A stretch of DNA of 23,933 nt from a virus. Below, piece by piece: positions 22,894 through 23,933 of this stretch. How positions within the stretch are numbered: the stretch's first letter is position 1; every line of letters begins with the position of its first letter. The stretch covers positions 1-23,933 of IMG/VR virus record IMGVR_UViG_3300008114_000321; one strand, written 5' to 3'. Below the pieces are notes generated by a model that was given only the letters and a program-made list of their open reading frames with translations, was not told the origin of the DNA and made no database searches. Made by a program: the position numbers and the translations under genes.

Positions 22894-23775
22894 ATGGAAC
22901 TTACCAAAATTGCAAGGAATGTGCATTCACTTTCACTTAGCAAAGAGGAGAACAGGGTAGCACTTCTTTCTGACATCCATTGGGATAATCCCAAATGTGA
23001 CAGGGATATGCTGAAAAGACATCTTGACTATTGCCTTGAGAATAATATTCCTATTTTTATCAATGGGGATTTCTTTTGCTGTATGCAGGGGCGCATGGAT
23101 CGGAGGAGCAACAAATCAGACATCAGGCCTGAACACAATAACGCAAAATATTTAGATTCAGTGATAGAAACTGCCATTGAATGGTGGTCACCTTATGCAT
23201 CACTATTGACTGTGATAGGCTACGGCAATCATGAGACATCTATCATCAAGTATTCAGAGACTGATATCCTGCAAAGATTCGTAGACCTATTCAACTACAA
23301 AAATCAAAGCAGTGTGTACACAGGTGGATATGGTGGATGGATGGTGATCAAATATGAATTGAAAGCTAACACCTTGATGACCAAGACCTTAAAGTATTTT
23401 CATGGGAGTGCAGGCGGTGGAATTGTTACACGCGGGGCTATCAACTTGACTAGGGCACTAGAAATCTATGAGAACATGGACATCTTTGTCATGGGTCATA
23501 TTCATGAGAATTCAAGTAGGAATGATGTGAGGGATACCCTTCAGTACAACCAAGGGAAGAGGGTCTATGAATTACAGCAAAAGCAGATTCACCTTGCTAT
23601 CACAGGGACATACAAGGAAGAATATGGTGATGGTAGTCAGGGGTGGCACATTGAAAGAGGTGCGCCTGTCAAGCCTGTAGGAGGAAGAATCTTGACATTG
23701 CATGGAAGAAGACACAGGAGTGATGAAGGAGAACATTATGAATTATTAATAGACTCAATAAAATTCCCACTATGA
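22894..23775 (+). CDS. Calcineurin-like metallophosphoesterase, 293 aa
   Basis: All metal-binding motifs are present in order: DIH at 27-29, GD at 58-59, GNHE at 111-114, HGS at 170-172 and GHIH at 201-204. Between them are family-typical helices. Enzymes of this superfamily cleave phosphomono- or diesters in nucleotides, nucleic acids or proteins with two metal ions. The substrate cannot be read from sequence. It lies at the end of the lysis-like block. The ATG is preceded directly by the repeated leader AAAACCAAATAA. The stop shares ATGA with the last gene. Confidence 0.85.
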   Translation: MELTKIARNVHSLSLSKEENRVALLSDIHWDNPKCDRDMLKRHLDYCLENNIPIFINGDFFCCMQGRMDRRSNKSDIRPEHNNAKYLDSVIETAIEWWSPYASLLTVIGYGNHETSIIKYSETDILQRFVDLFNYKNQSSVYTGGYGGWMVIKYELKANTLMTKTLKYFHGSAGGGIVTRGAINLTRALEIYENMDIFVMGHIHENSSRNDVRDTLQYNQGKRVYELQQKQIHLAITGTYKEEYGDGSQGWHIERGAPVKPVGGRILTLHGRRHRSDEGEHYELLIDSIKFPL

Positions 23776-23933
23776 TGGACAGAGAACAAACAAGGATAGC
23801 AGGAATCTTCTTTTTGATTGGGGCAATAGTAGCTATCATTCTATTCCCTAAGAAAGAAGTGGAGACCATCTATAAGACAGAAATCAAAAAAGAAAGTGAT
23901 ACCATCTATGTGGCCTCCACAGATACGGTATAT
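23772..23933 (+). CDS. Membrane-anchored protein, possible inner-membrane spanin (3' end outside window)
   Basis: The frame opens at ATG 23772 (a second ATG follows at once) and runs to the right edge, 54 residues. It has a short charged start (MMDREQTR), one hydrophobic helix (IAGIFFLIGAIVAIILF) and then a charged, probably extended or coiled region (PKKEVETIYKTEIKKESDTI). N-terminal anchor plus periplasmic stalk is the plan of an i-spanin, and the lysis-like setting agrees. The rest of the protein is outside the window, so the call is tentative. Confidence 0.5.
   Translation, partial: MMDREQTRIAGIFFLIGAIVAIILFPKKEVETIYKTEIKKESDTIYVASTDTVY

Noticed and set aside
1-23933. tRNA genes, CRISPR arrays, integrase, insertion sequences, retron or DGR template repeats
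   Set aside because: I looked for cloverleaf-like stretches, regularly spaced repeats, transposase or recombinase motifs and reverse transcriptase motifs and found none.

Overview
The window is about 24 kb of the structural half of a tailed double-stranded DNA phage, or prophage, of a Bacteroidetes host. The assignment rests on protein families typical of that phylum's phages: the scaffold, the major capsid protein, the portal with a Cys/His C-terminal domain, the paired beta-rich tail proteins and the 'CALTQ' tail-tube-like protein. It also rests on the absence of Shine-Dalgarno sites, with A-rich leaders before start codons. All genes lie on the + strand, and many are joined by ATGA start/stop overlaps. 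Arginine is coded mostly by AGA/AGG and CpG is scarce. No contractile sheath gene is seen, so a siphovirus-like particle is most likely. No tRNA, CRISPR array, integrase or insertion sequence was found.

Layout. (1) 1-1970 is a small-gene cluster: the end of an XRE-type repressor-like HTH gene, an unknown gene, a sigma-70-like factor, a two-helix membrane protein with a CxxC motif, a CxxC protein, a small SSB-like protein and an acidic protein, closed by a hairpin. (2) 1986-4632 is the DNA modification and packaging block: a ParB-like/adenine methyltransferase fusion, then small and large terminase. (3) 4633-4753 is a non-coding gap with a 21-bp tandem repeat and a hairpin. (4) 4754-15104 is the tail block: a tail assembly chaperone made by a probable -1 frameshift on a run of nine T, an HK97 gp10-like protein, two large tail-tip proteins, a 1087-residue fibre with an S74 self-cleaving chaperone domain, a 46-residue protein and the tape measure. 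(5) 15116-21848 is the head and neck block: a multi-domain XkdF-type protease, scaffold, major capsid, tail-tube-like protein, a beta-rich protein, a portal with added C-terminal domains, and two connector or completion proteins. (6) 21855-23933 is a lysis-like region: small membrane proteins, a small basic protein, an amidase that has lost its N-terminal catalytic half, a small conserved protein, a metallophosphoesterase and the start of a spanin-like membrane protein.

The genes together encode packaging (TerS/TerL docking on the portal), head building (protease, scaffold, capsid), tail building (chaperone, tape measure, tube, tip, fibre) and probably release. The least ordinary points are the frameshifted chaperone, the broken amidase, compositional patches inside the methyltransferase and fibre genes that suggest recent module swaps, the multi-domain protease and portal, three related GGGGA/TCCCC hairpins at gene ends, and the placement of tail genes before head genes with the tape measure after the fibre.
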